From CAZSWS01 sp964610765 (GTDB lineage Bacteria > Bacteroidota > Bacteroidia > Bacteroidales > Tannerellaceae): DNA of 35,802 nucleotides. This document shows positions 25,161-33,479 of the stretch, one piece after another (the stretch's first letter is position 1; every line of letters starts with the position of its first letter). Under the pieces are notes generated by a model, which saw only the letters and a list, made by a program, of their open reading frames with translations, was not told the DNA's origin and did no database searches. The stretch is taken from positions 1 to 35,802 of the forward strand of contig CAZSWS010000021.1 of assembly GCA_964610765.1 (NCBI GenBank). The letters run 5' to 3'. The position numbers and the translations under genes were made by a program.

Positions 25161-26151
25161 AATAAAGAATTGTCCCGGAACTTTAGCTGCTAGTTATACC
25201 ACCTATAGCCCAACGGCTATAAGGCGTGTATTTAATAATCAAAGAGTCAGTCATATTCTCTCCTTTTCTAACGATGAGAATCATCGTACGATGATTGATG
25301 ATAATATCGGGAAGATATCAATCTCCGGTGTTCAAGAAAAATTCTCGGCCGTACTAAAGAATAAAGAGGTGCTTCTTACCCCTGAAGGCAGTCAAGGAGA
25401 ATACATAATAAAACCTATTCCTGACTATAAAAGAATACAACATCGCCACTTTATGCCGGCTAATGAGCACTTGACGATGCAAATAGCTAGACAGGTTTAT
25501 AATATTTCTACTGCTGAGAATGCTTTGATATTTTTCAAGAATGGAGAACCGGCATATATAACCAAACGCTTTGATATTGTAAATAATGAAAAGATTAAGC
25601 AAGAAGATTTTGCTTCCCTCCTTCAAAAGACAAGCGATACAGATGGAAAGCATTTTAAATATACAGGCAGCTACACAGAAATGGGATTTTTGTTTCCAAA
25701 ATATGTGGCTGCATGGCAAGTTGAGGTAAGCAAATTCTTCAAATTAGTGCTATTTAATTATCTGTTCTCAAATGGTGATGCGCATTTAAAAAACTTTTCT
25801 CTCCAACAAACAATCAATGGTGATTATGTATTAAGCCCTGCCTATGACTTATTGAATAGTTCGCTGCATGTAATCGATGAAGATTTCGCACTAGAAGGAG
25901 GTCTGTTCGGTAAAGAACATTACTCTGAAATATACTCGCAAAAAGGGCATCCATGTCAAGATGATTTCTTGACTTTTGGTGAGCTTATTTCCGTACCAGT
26001 AAGCCAAATTAAGAAAACATTAGACCTGTTCTTGAAATCTCAACCTCTTGTTTACTCCTTGGCAGAACAATCGTTTTTGGACAAAAAGCTGAAGCGAATG
26101 TATATTCATAGTTATGAGGAGAGATTGGAGAGGTTAAAAAGAACGGACTGA
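25144..26151 (+). CDS. HipT-like Ser/Thr kinase toxin (HipA kinase core)
   Basis: This 335-residue protein covers the HipA kinase without its usual N-terminal subdomain. KISISGVQEKFS (residues 57-68) is the glycine-rich ATP loop, with S59 and S61 in a Ser-Ile-Ser arrangement like the autophosphorylated loop of E. coli HipT. YIIKPI gives the ATP lysine K90, SNGDAHLKNFSL gives catalytic D212 and N217, and SPAYDLLNSS gives the metal-binding D235. Related kinases phosphorylate aminoacyl-tRNA synthetases and cause growth arrest; the target here is unknown. I start at the ATG at 25144; an in-frame TTG two codons earlier is less likely. It overlaps hipS by 17 nt. The module is flanked by a 55-bp direct repeat. 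Confidence 0.88.
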   Translation: MTKLIEIKNCPGTLAASYTTYSPTAIRRVFNNQRVSHILSFSNDENHRTMIDDNIGKISISGVQEKFSAVLKNKEVLLTPEGSQGEYIIKPIPDYKRIQHRHFMPANEHLTMQIARQVYNISTAENALIFFKNGEPAYITKRFDIVNNEKIKQEDFASLLQKTSDTDGKHFKYTGSYTEMGFLFPKYVAAWQVEVSKFFKLVLFNYLFSNGDAHLKNFSLQQTINGDYVLSPAYDLLNSSLHVIDEDFALEGGLFGKEHYSEIYSQKGHPCQDDFLTFGELISVPVSQIKKTLDLFLKSQPLVYSLAEQSFLDKKLKRMYIHSYEERLERLKRTD

Positions 26152-26268
26152 TTGCCATTCTACTGTTTGCCACAGATTTAATTTATGGCTAATAAAAAGA
26201 AGAGAAAGGGACTTTTAGAAAGATGATTCTTGAAGAGAAGACGGTAATCTGAACATAATATATTAATC

Positions 26269-26323
26269 ATCATTTGGTCGAATTTCACAAATGAGCTATC
26301 GTTTTATTCAATAACTTCATTTT
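26269..26323 (+). repeat. 55-bp direct repeat, copy 2, right of the HipBST-like module
   Basis: This is the second copy of the block at 24415-24469, 53 of 55 identical. It contains the last 7 nt and the stop codon of the pectate-lyase-like gene plus 48 nt beyond it. The intervening 26152-26268 has no ORF or clear terminator. Confidence 0.95.
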
Positions 26324-27441
26324 CTTTCTAGCAACACCACCCTATCCCAGTCATTCGTACTAAAAGCATCTAAATTGTAGCCGATATACGAAACAACCGG
26401 ATGGCACAAACCGATAACAATTTTAGCGGGATAATAATAGGTTCCTTCAAATGTTATATCTTGCTTAAACTGAAACCATTCTTCTCCTTCATAATGCTCG
26501 GTATTATAGTTAGCCACAAACAGGTTATGCCCCGGACTAAAAACGACCGGATAGTTGCAACATTCTATCTCAAGTGTCTGGATAGAACTACTATGATGGC
26601 TCGCTTCTGACAGGATTCCTTTATGACAACAAACAATCTGAATATCGCTAGCCACCGTGTGTTCACTAAATATCATTCCACAGGCATATCCGGCTATTCT
26701 TACTAATCCGATATGAATCAACGCATGGTTATTCACGGCAGGAGTTATCAGCCCCACACTTTCGCCGGACGATGGATCTATAGACATACGTAAAGGACAA
26801 TTCGTATCTATCAATACATTGTCAACATAACACTTACTCGCATATCTCAAATTTATAGCATTCATACTATTGACGATAGGCACTGAATCTTTCATCGCAC
26901 AAGTCCTTACCCCTATATCTTTAAAGCCGGGTGTCGTATAATTCCATTGAGACCAATCTCCATCCGGTCCTTTTTGCATAGCGATCAAAGCATGACAAGG
27001 ATTATTGGATATGACCGATGAGGACAGCACCGCACCATTGACAGAAGGATTGACATGAATTATGCCTTGCATTTCAAACTCCGGAGCAGCCTCCCCCCTG
27101 AATACAATGTTTTTCGTATCATTTACATCGCTATAAGGTATATATAATTGCGACCAGCATTCAAGTCCCTCTACAGTTTCAAGCACCGGACCACCGATAT
27201 GGTACACTCCATTCGGAAAAAACACTGTTCCCCCTTTTACGGCTGCCGCATTGATTGCAGCCTGAACAGCCTGCGTATCATCGGTTATACCATCTCCCAC
27301 AGCTCCATATTCTTTCACATCATAAAAATAAGCGTGTAGTTCTTTGGGGAGCTGTTCCTGAGCTTTTAAAAAGACATTCATACTAAACAGACTCACGAGT
27401 AATAAAAATATCACAATACATCTTCCGGGAAAACTTCTCAT
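26317..27441 (-). CDS. Secreted pectate-lyase-superfamily (beta-helix) protein
   Basis: This 374-residue protein has a signal peptide (hydrophobic stretch IVIFLLLVSLFSMNVFLKA). DVKEYGAVGDGITDDTQAV followed by AAINAAAVKGGTVFFPNGVY is the N-terminal signature of the Pectate_lyase_3 group, whose members fold as right-handed beta helices. The rest shows the short-strand repeats of such a helix. Members include polysaccharide lyases, glycosidases of the GH28/GH55 type and phage tail spikes, so the activity is not decided by this signature. It may contribute to pectin-type glycan use beside the rhamnosidases, but it is on the other strand and separated by the toxin module. Its stop codon lies in the 55-bp repeat. 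Confidence 0.8.
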   Translation of the reverse strand: MRSFPGRCIVIFLLLVSLFSMNVFLKAQEQLPKELHAYFYDVKEYGAVGDGITDDTQAVQAAINAAAVKGGTVFFPNGVYHIGGPVLETVEGLECWSQLYIPYSDVNDTKNIVFRGEAAPEFEMQGIIHVNPSVNGAVLSSSVISNNPCHALIAMQKGPDGDWSQWNYTTPGFKDIGVRTCAMKDSVPIVNSMNAINLRYASKCYVDNVLIDTNCPLRMSIDPSSGESVGLITPAVNNHALIHIGLVRIAGYACGMIFSEHTVASDIQIVCCHKGILSEASHHSSSIQTLEIECCNYPVVFSPGHNLFVANYNTEHYEGEEWFQFKQDITFEGTYYYPAKIVIGLCHPVVSYIGYNLDAFSTNDWDRVVLLERK

Positions 27442-27587
27442 AACAAGGGTGGTTTTAAATAGATTTAAAGAAAATGGAGATTAACAATTCATTTCAGCAT
27501 AAAAATACATTATATCCTTCAATAAACAAGCACATTAGAGAGAATTTACCAACAAAAATCTCAGCTCATACAGCTGTTTCGCACAAT

Positions 27588-27620
27588 AAAAAAACAGCCA
27601 CGATAAAAATACCATGACTG
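27588..27620 (-). terminator. Intrinsic terminator after the lipoprotein gene at 27645
   Basis: On the minus strand CAGTCATG and CGTGGCTG form an 8-bp stem with two G-U pairs around a 10-nt loop, followed by seven T. It lies 25 nt past the lipoprotein stop codon. Sequence from 27442 to 27587 is the AT-rich upstream region of the pectate-lyase-like gene with nothing else recognised. Confidence 0.75.
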
Positions 27621-27644
27621 CTCTTACATAAATATTCAAATAGA

Positions 27645-28130
27645 CTAAAGTGCCTTAAACACTTCGACTAGTTTTGCTTCATATATTTCATCTGTATATC
27701 CATTAGCAATGGCATATACCCTACATTCCTTGCGTATATCATTAACGAGTAGAAGATCATTTCCTTCCACTCTATAATCCACAGATGATGTTTCACCACC
27801 CGCTTTTAGTGTAATCACAGATCCATCTATACGAAAAGATATTTCAGATTTATCACCAGAGGGGTATTCTTCACGAAGAGCTTTCCCATTTTTTTGAAAA
27901 GTTACTGTTGATCCTGGCTGCGCCGACTCATCCTCGAAATAGCTCTCCGCTACTTTCTCTTTTAGAAAACTTTTTAAGCCAGCGTTATCTGTATCAATCA
28001 ACAACTGGATTTCAGTAAACACCCATGTTCCTAAGATGGGATGATCTTCCGGAATATTCACGTCATCATCCTTACTACATCCTGAAAAGAGCAGCACAGC
28101 AGATAACAAGAACCAAACTAATTTTTTCAT
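27645..28130 (-). CDS. Lipoprotein, lipocalin-like, function unknown
   Basis: This protein of about 161 residues has a lipoprotein signal (MKKLVWFLLSAVLLFSGC, C18). The following SKDDD is acidic, as in the export signal that sends Bacteroidetes lipoproteins to the cell surface. After a linker, HPILGTWVFTEIQLL and later strands (STVTFQKNGKALREEY, EISFRIDGSVITLKAG, VDYRVEGNDLLLV) resemble the small beta-barrel lipocalin-like domains common in these bacteria. I do not recognise a specific function. An in-frame ATG 12 nt upstream (28142) is also possible. It has its own promoter-like box at 28206-28213 and terminator, so it may be expressed apart from the receptor locus upstream. Confidence 0.8.
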   Translation of the reverse strand: MKKLVWFLLSAVLLFSGCSKDDDVNIPEDHPILGTWVFTEIQLLIDTDNAGLKSFLKEKVAESYFEDESAQPGSTVTFQKNGKALREEYPSGDKSEISFRIDGSVITLKAGGETSSVDYRVEGNDLLLVNDIRKECRVYAIANGYTDEIYEAKLVEVFKAL

Positions 28131-28205
28131 TTTTTCAATCATTATTATATTATAAAGATTAGACAGGTAGCGTTATTTTTAGGCTTAACTGACTAAACAT
28201 CGGGG

Positions 28206-28213
28206 CAAAATTA
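28206..28213 (-). promoter_or_regulatory. -7 element for the lipoprotein gene at 27645
   Basis: Minus-strand TAATTTTG is an exact TAnnTTTG match about 75 nt before the start codon, in the 169-bp gap after the preceding gene. No convincing -33 box is seen. Confidence 0.45.
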
Positions 28214-28311
28214 GGTATTAAATAAAAACAGAACTCTATTTATTGCAATTAACTTGCATTTTCTCACTAAAAAAACACGGTGATTGCTTTAAAGAGCAGC
28301 AATAATTTCCA

Positions 28312-29133
28312 TCAATACGCCCATTCCTCTGTTTTACCTTTAAACAAGATGTGTAATTTAGTATACGTATCTACAGTTTTCAACGTAGCTTCAATCAAGT
28401 CATTATCGGCTTTGATTTTCAATTTTCCACTAGACGGAAAGAAGTTGTCCGTAGATTTTCCGGAATAAAACATGGGTTCTAACAATTCAAACTGAAGTAT
28501 AGGGTACCCCTTAACATTTCCCTCGGCACGTGCTATGGTGTAATCATAAAACCTCGTTTCTTTCTCAAACAAGGGTGTTCCTTTTACTTGAAAGCTAGAA
28601 GTGATCGTCTCATCTCCCTCATAGTTCAATACATTTCCACTCCTTATATCCAAATAAATAAAAGGCATGGATATGGCTACAAGATTCCATTCTTTATTGG
28701 CTAAACATTTCACCGAGAAATGCTCCTTATTCAGTATATAGTTTTCTTTTACCTTATTTTTCGTGGCCACTTCTACTGCCCAAATAGCCCCCGGTTCATT
28801 CAGTGTCTGTCCATGGTGTACAAAAACCATCCGAAGCACCTCGTTTATCAGCACCAATTGATCTTCTTTTTGAGTCAATTCATAGTCCCTAAAATAGTAA
28901 TTCTTGATATCCTCTTTTTTATCTTCAGGAGCCAGTAAGTAGTAATCAGCCGCCGCCATTAATTCCAGTAAAGATAGCTGTTGATAAATTCGACCTTCTA
29001 CCAAATCGAAAGCAATTTTCCCTTGTAATGCTTGGGGGTATTTAGAAACTCCTTCTTCTACTTCACAAGCGGTAAACCACAAGCCTATCAAGGCAATACA
29101 TGTATATAATAATTTCTTCATTTTATTGTTCAT
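28312..29133 (-). CDS. Lipoprotein of unknown function in the receptor locus
   Basis: This 273-residue protein has a lipoprotein signal ending at TAC (C23), followed by EVEEG, an acidic stretch consistent with surface export. I recognise no catalytic motif. The first half is helical with charged segments (LLELMAAADYYLLAPEDKKED); the second half is predicted beta strands (TSSFQVKGTPLFEKETRFYDY, broken by turns). It follows the outer-membrane barrel gene by 17 nt and probably belongs to the same transcript as the TonB receptor. An in-frame ATG at 29121 would shorten it by four residues. A role in binding or processing the receptor's ligand is conjecture. Confidence 0.78.
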   Translation of the reverse strand: MNNKMKKLLYTCIALIGLWFTACEVEEGVSKYPQALQGKIAFDLVEGRIYQQLSLLELMAAADYYLLAPEDKKEDIKNYYFRDYELTQKEDQLVLINEVLRMVFVHHGQTLNEPGAIWAVEVATKNKVKENYILNKEHFSVKCLANKEWNLVAISMPFIYLDIRSGNVLNYEGDETITSSFQVKGTPLFEKETRFYDYTIARAEGNVKGYPILQFELLEPMFYSGKSTDNFFPSSGKLKIKADNDLIEATLKTVDTYTKLHILFKGKTEEWAY

Positions 29134-29150
29134 TTATTTTTTACCCACGA

Positions 29151-29846
29151 TTAAAAGCGATAGCCCACCCCACCTGTAAAGGTGCCGGTACGACCTCCCA
29201 AATTCACCTCACCAAAAGCAAACCAGTCCTTGCCTACTGAAAAGCCTATAGGCGTCAATTGAAATGCTCCGTAAAATTCTGAACCATATGTACGTACAGT
29301 AGCCCCTGGAGCACTATGCTGTTTGTAATTCGTTTTGTCAACAACTAAACTAAGCCCTACACCTGAATAAAGTCTAAACCACTTTTTAGATAGCCAAGCA
29401 TAGCGAACCGTAGGAGTAAATGAGAATGAATGACCTTTCACAAAACCCTCTTTAGCATCTGTTATCCGATTACGGATATCGCTATTATAACCCGCATAAG
29501 CAAATGTTCCGCCAAAAGAAAAACGAATCTTAGAGAGGTTGTAAAAGTAGCTTAACCCAAACACACCGGTAGTTTTAGTTGGTCCACTATAACAGGCTGC
29601 ATCATAATAGCTACTCCACAGGCTATATCTATTAAAATTATATCCTCCGTAAAACCCACTCGCCCCATATCCACCATAATATCTTCCGGACCAATTATAG
29701 AAGTTGTCATAATAATTATCTTCATTCACAGAGCCGAAAGACAACCGCAGCTCATGTTTTTTCTCTTTAAAATACTCTTTTGTCTGCGCCGTTAGTCCCA
29801 TGCAACTCAGGCAAAGGAATAACACAATCGGAAAGATTTTCTTCAT
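29151..29846 (-). CDS. Small outer-membrane beta-barrel protein, Gly/Tyr-rich
   Basis: This 231-residue protein has a signal peptide (MKKIFPIVLFLCLSCMGLTA, cleaved before Q). The mature part is a run of alternating strands ending in FTGGVGYRF; a C-terminal phenylalanine is the usual outer-membrane barrel insertion signal. Residues about 53-72 are strikingly rich in Gly and Tyr (SGRYYGGYGASGFYGGYNF) and likely form a surface loop. I start at the ATG at 29846; an open frame extends 18 codons further into the preceding gene but would spoil the signal peptide. It sits between the DUF4249 gene and a lipoprotein gene. Function unknown. Confidence 0.8.
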   Translation of the reverse strand: MKKIFPIVLFLCLSCMGLTAQTKEYFKEKKHELRLSFGSVNEDNYYDNFYNWSGRYYGGYGASGFYGGYNFNRYSLWSSYYDAACYSGPTKTTGVFGLSYFYNLSKIRFSFGGTFAYAGYNSDIRNRITDAKEGFVKGHSFSFTPTVRYAWLSKKWFRLYSGVGLSLVVDKTNYKQHSAPGATVRTYGSEFYGAFQLTPIGFSVGKDWFAFGEVNLGGRTGTFTGGVGYRF

Positions 29847-29889
29847 TGCTTTTTTAAATTTAATTAATACGTTTAATATGTTTTGCGCG

Positions 29890-30879
29890 CTAATTTTCAA
29901 TTTCTTCTGTATGCCTAAAAAGTTTCACTTCATTGGAAGAGCCTAATATTCCTAGACCACCATTGATATTAGAATAGACAACTACCGGTTCAGATATGTC
30001 ATCCCAATTGGCATACATACTCGCCTGCAAAGTGCTGAAATATTTATATAGTTCTTCACTCACAGACTGCAGACCGACATGCAAATGATACTGTATAGGT
30101 TTATAAAAACTCCCCATCAAATCAAGTCTTTTCACATAGAATTTGAGTGTGTATTCTTCTCCCTCAAAAGATCGGTCTCTAAAAACAGAGAACAGGTTCA
30201 CAGGAGAAAAAGCCAAACCTAAATCGTTATTATATCCACCGCCCATTGTTCCGTCCAGCAGCACCAAATCTTCCGTATCATAGGGGCTGTACGTATAGTA
30301 TCCATAAGGATTGATGAGACCAGCATCAGTTGTAAAAAAACCATCCACCAACAAGCGATAGTAGTTTCTCTCGCCGGGTCTATCTTTTATTTTGACTTTA
30401 AACATGAGGTATCTTTCCGAATATCCTTCGTTTAATTTATATACAGTTGAGGTATCTACCGACAAAACTTCAGGCATCCAAGGTAAAACCGTACGAGCTT
30501 CCAGTCTTTTATCTGTATGATTAACCACCACCTTTACGTCATCATTCGCATGCAGTCGCTTGCCTAAAACATAGGCGGTATCCTGATGGCTATACAGCAA
30601 CTCCTCCACATTACCATTGATAGAAACCTGCATTGTTGCATCTTTTATGGGCTGAAATCCTTTGAGCACTCCTGCATAGCGAATACTATCCGGGATATAC
30701 ACTGAGCGACTTTCTGTTAGATAAAAGAAAGAACTATCACGGTCGGTTTGCAACAAGCTGTTTAGCACCCAATGAGGTTTTATATCCAACGGATCTATTT
30801 CAACAATACGTTCAAAACTGCAAGCAGCAACCATCACACATACACTTAGACACAGGACTGTATATCTATTCTTTCTCAT
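29890..30879 (-). CDS. DUF4249 lipoprotein
   Basis: This 329-residue protein has a lipoprotein signal ending VAAC (C20). FERIVEIDPLDIKPHWVLNS, then YIPDSIRYAGVLKGF and ISINGNVEELL-like strands, match the DUF4249 family. In Bacteroidetes these proteins are usually encoded directly after an STN-type TonB-dependent receptor and are thought to assist it at the outer membrane, though their biochemical role is not established. Here the gene starts 2 nt after the receptor gene ends, which supports a joint role. No SusD-like protein is present, so it may be the lipoprotein partner of this receptor. Confidence 0.82.
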   Translation of the reverse strand: MRKNRYTVLCLSVCVMVAACSFERIVEIDPLDIKPHWVLNSLLQTDRDSSFFYLTESRSVYIPDSIRYAGVLKGFQPIKDATMQVSINGNVEELLYSHQDTAYVLGKRLHANDDVKVVVNHTDKRLEARTVLPWMPEVLSVDTSTVYKLNEGYSERYLMFKVKIKDRPGERNYYRLLVDGFFTTDAGLINPYGYYTYSPYDTEDLVLLDGTMGGGYNNDLGLAFSPVNLFSVFRDRSFEGEEYTLKFYVKRLDLMGSFYKPIQYHLHVGLQSVSEELYKYFSTLQASMYANWDDISEPVVVYSNINGGLGILGSSNEVKLFRHTEEIEN

Positions 30880-30881
30880 AG

Positions 30882-33479
30882 CTATTTGAACTTATAGGTA
30901 AATGATAGTGAAGGGACTATACCGAGCAAACTATATTCGACCACCGTTCCTTTTCCATTGGGACGAGTTTCTCCAGCTCTTGCTATGTAAGGGTTCTTGC
31001 GATTGAAGAGATTATACACGCTAAATGCCCAGATTTTTCGCGGAGAATAATGATATCTCAAATCCAAATCTAAATGATGTGTAGGAGAAAGCTGATAGTT
31101 ATTTCGTTTATCCACATAAGCCACACTGCCCATATTTTCTCCAGGTAGGGGTTGATAGGCTTCAAGGATTAATGTGGCTCGATTGCCCGTGGCATATACC
31201 CACGAAGCCGATATATCTATTTTTGCATTTAGCCTATAACTACCCGTAGCAACAAAATTATGCCGACGGTCATACTTGGCCGGAAAACGCTCTCCCTGAT
31301 TAATTGTCTTAAACTTTCGGTCATTCCACGATAAGGTGTAGCCCAACCAACCGACTAAACGCCCCATGGTTTTTTTAGTCATCAGTTCAACACCATACAC
31401 ACGTCCATCACCCGCTTCCACATAGTCTTCCCATGGGGTATAGGCATCCTTGGCAACTTCACTGTCTTTATAAGCTAAGACATGACGCATTTCTTTATAA
31501 AACCCTTCAACTGAAAATTGAAAACCGCTTTGTATATTCGCATACAAACCGGCCGTAAACTGATGGGAGCTCATCGGACGGTGTTTTTTTGTAATTGGCA
31601 CCCATAAATCAGTAGGCTGACTAATTGTATTGGAAGACAGCAAGTTTACATACTGATTCATTTTAGCATACGAGGCTTTCAATGCTACATGGTTAGACAA
31701 AGTATAACCAACTGACAGCCGGGGCTGAGCAGAAACGTATGTTTTCTTTTGCACGTTGAACAAAGAGAGATGTACTCCGAAGTTGAGTCTTAATCGACGA
31801 GTAACCGCGTATTCATCTTCTACATACAAAGAAGCTTCGCGGGCTTTTATTTGATCAAACAAGTAATAGTTCATCGTCAACTGCTCTTTACCCTCTCCTG
31901 TTTCTTCCAGCTTGTATCCCTGAGCTTCCGGACTAAACCGGTGTAGCACGAAGCTACTTCCAAAACGCATATAGTGCCGATTGTTCACTTTCCATTCAAA
32001 ATCTGCACCTAGTAGCCAATCTTTGATTTTTGATTTTTGAAAATGAGTCAATTTACGGTGATACATGTTTTCAACTTCACTATGCGATTTAGATTCATAG
32101 TCATATTTAAAACGACTATAAGCACCGGTCACATTCATAAATAACCGATGATTAAAAATATAATTCCACCGAAGAGATAGGATATTGTTGCCCCAAATGT
32201 AATAGTACATATCGTTAAAGGTTCCTTTGCCCAACTCTCCCTGATAAATCGTATTACTCGTTTGTTCTTTGGGCTTCAGATCTAATTTATCTCGTCCTCC
32301 ATAATAACTAAGATAGAGCCGACTGCGATCAGAAAATTTATGATTCAGTTTGGCATTCATATCATACAGGTAAAAGATTGGTGTTTTCTCACCTGAGACA
32401 TTCCGTATAATGCGAAATAAGCCGTCAATATACGAGCGACGTGCCGAAAAGCTAAAAGAAGTTTTTCCCTTGAGAATGGGTCCTTCCAGATTGACGCGTG
32501 CCGAAAGCAGACCTACCGTCAAGCTGCCCTTGAACTGTTGCATATTTCCTTCTCGAAAACGCACATCAACCACCGATGACAACCGCCCTCCAAATCGTGC
32601 CGGGAAACCGTTTTTATGCAACGACACTTTCTTCACGGCATCACCATTAAATACAGACAACACTCCCCATATATGCCCGGTGTTATAAATAGGCACTCCA
32701 TCAAGTAAAATCAGGTTTTGATCCGGTTCGCCACCCCGAATATATAATCCGGCGCTACCTTCCACTCCGGGTTGAACACCCGGAAGCAGCTGTAACGACT
32801 TTATCACATCACTTTCTAAGAAAGTAGAAGTACCTCTCTGAAGTTCTGTATGACTCAAATCTACAACATGATTCGTTTGCGATAACGAGGGAGAATTTAA
32901 AACAGTTACTGCTTTCAATACAGTAACATTCTCAAGCAGTGAAAAATGTATAACCGTATCTTTAACAGCATATATCTTCCTCCTCACCGGATGATACCCA
33001 ATGTATGAAACTTGCAGTTCAACAGAGTCTGAGGGAACTTGCATCGTGTAGTATCCATACGCATTAGTCACACTTGCTTCATTCGTACGAAGGTTAACGA
33101 CTGTTGCACCTATCAATGTTTCCATCGATTGCCCATGTGTCACATATCCGGCAATCGTCAGTTGTTTTTTCTTACTAAGAATAATATATTGGTTAGACAC
33201 ACGCCAGTGTATAGCAGTGTCAGTAAACATACGCTTCAATACGTCATCAAGTGTTACATTGCGAACAATGATTGTTTGCTGCTGATGGAGTGGCAGTGTT
33301 TCATGAAAAATGAAAATATATGCGCTTTGGCTTTCCACCTCACGCATTATTTCTTTCAGAGATACATGCTCTACGTTTAGCGTAAAAGATTCCACTTGTT
33401 GTGCCATCGTGTGAACGCCTCGTAAACAGAGTATCCCTAAAAGGAAAACAAGCCTTATTTTACCCGATGTCAACCGCAT
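30882..33479 (-). CDS. TonB-dependent outer-membrane receptor with STN signalling domain
   Basis: This 865-residue protein has a signal peptide, an STN domain (about 32-103, FTLNVEHVSLKEIMREVESQ onward), a carboxypeptidase-regulatory-like domain (about 108-190, IAGYVTHGQSMETLIGATVV), a plug (about 210-310, with LYIRGGEPDQNLILLDGVP and PARFGGRLSSVVDVR), and a C-terminal barrel ending SFTYKFK. The STN domain reaches into the periplasm and signals to a FecR-type anti-sigma factor when ligand binds, so this is a transducer-type receptor. The ligand is unknown; similar receptors take up iron complexes, glycans or peptides. The gene lies immediately after fecR with no gap and 2 nt before the DUF4249 gene. 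Confidence 0.93.
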   Translation of the reverse strand: MRLTSGKIRLVFLLGILCLRGVHTMAQQVESFTLNVEHVSLKEIMREVESQSAYIFIFHETLPLHQQQTIIVRNVTLDDVLKRMFTDTAIHWRVSNQYIILSKKKQLTIAGYVTHGQSMETLIGATVVNLRTNEASVTNAYGYYTMQVPSDSVELQVSYIGYHPVRRKIYAVKDTVIHFSLLENVTVLKAVTVLNSPSLSQTNHVVDLSHTELQRGTSTFLESDVIKSLQLLPGVQPGVEGSAGLYIRGGEPDQNLILLDGVPIYNTGHIWGVLSVFNGDAVKKVSLHKNGFPARFGGRLSSVVDVRFREGNMQQFKGSLTVGLLSARVNLEGPILKGKTSFSFSARRSYIDGLFRIIRNVSGEKTPIFYLYDMNAKLNHKFSDRSRLYLSYYGGRDKLDLKPKEQTSNTIYQGELGKGTFNDMYYYIWGNNILSLRWNYIFNHRLFMNVTGAYSRFKYDYESKSHSEVENMYHRKLTHFQKSKIKDWLLGADFEWKVNNRHYMRFGSSFVLHRFSPEAQGYKLEETGEGKEQLTMNYYLFDQIKAREASLYVEDEYAVTRRLRLNFGVHLSLFNVQKKTYVSAQPRLSVGYTLSNHVALKASYAKMNQYVNLLSSNTISQPTDLWVPITKKHRPMSSHQFTAGLYANIQSGFQFSVEGFYKEMRHVLAYKDSEVAKDAYTPWEDYVEAGDGRVYGVELMTKKTMGRLVGWLGYTLSWNDRKFKTINQGERFPAKYDRRHNFVATGSYRLNAKIDISASWVYATGNRATLILEAYQPLPGENMGSVAYVDKRNNYQLSPTHHLDLDLRYHYSPRKIWAFSVYNLFNRKNPYIARAGETRPNGKGTVVEYSLLGIVPSLSFTYKFK

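Noticed and set aside
24822..26151. The two hipA pieces as a frameshifted pseudogene.
   Set aside because: Each piece has its own start and stop, an intact domain and the overlap pattern of coupled genes, matching the known three-gene HipBST arrangement.
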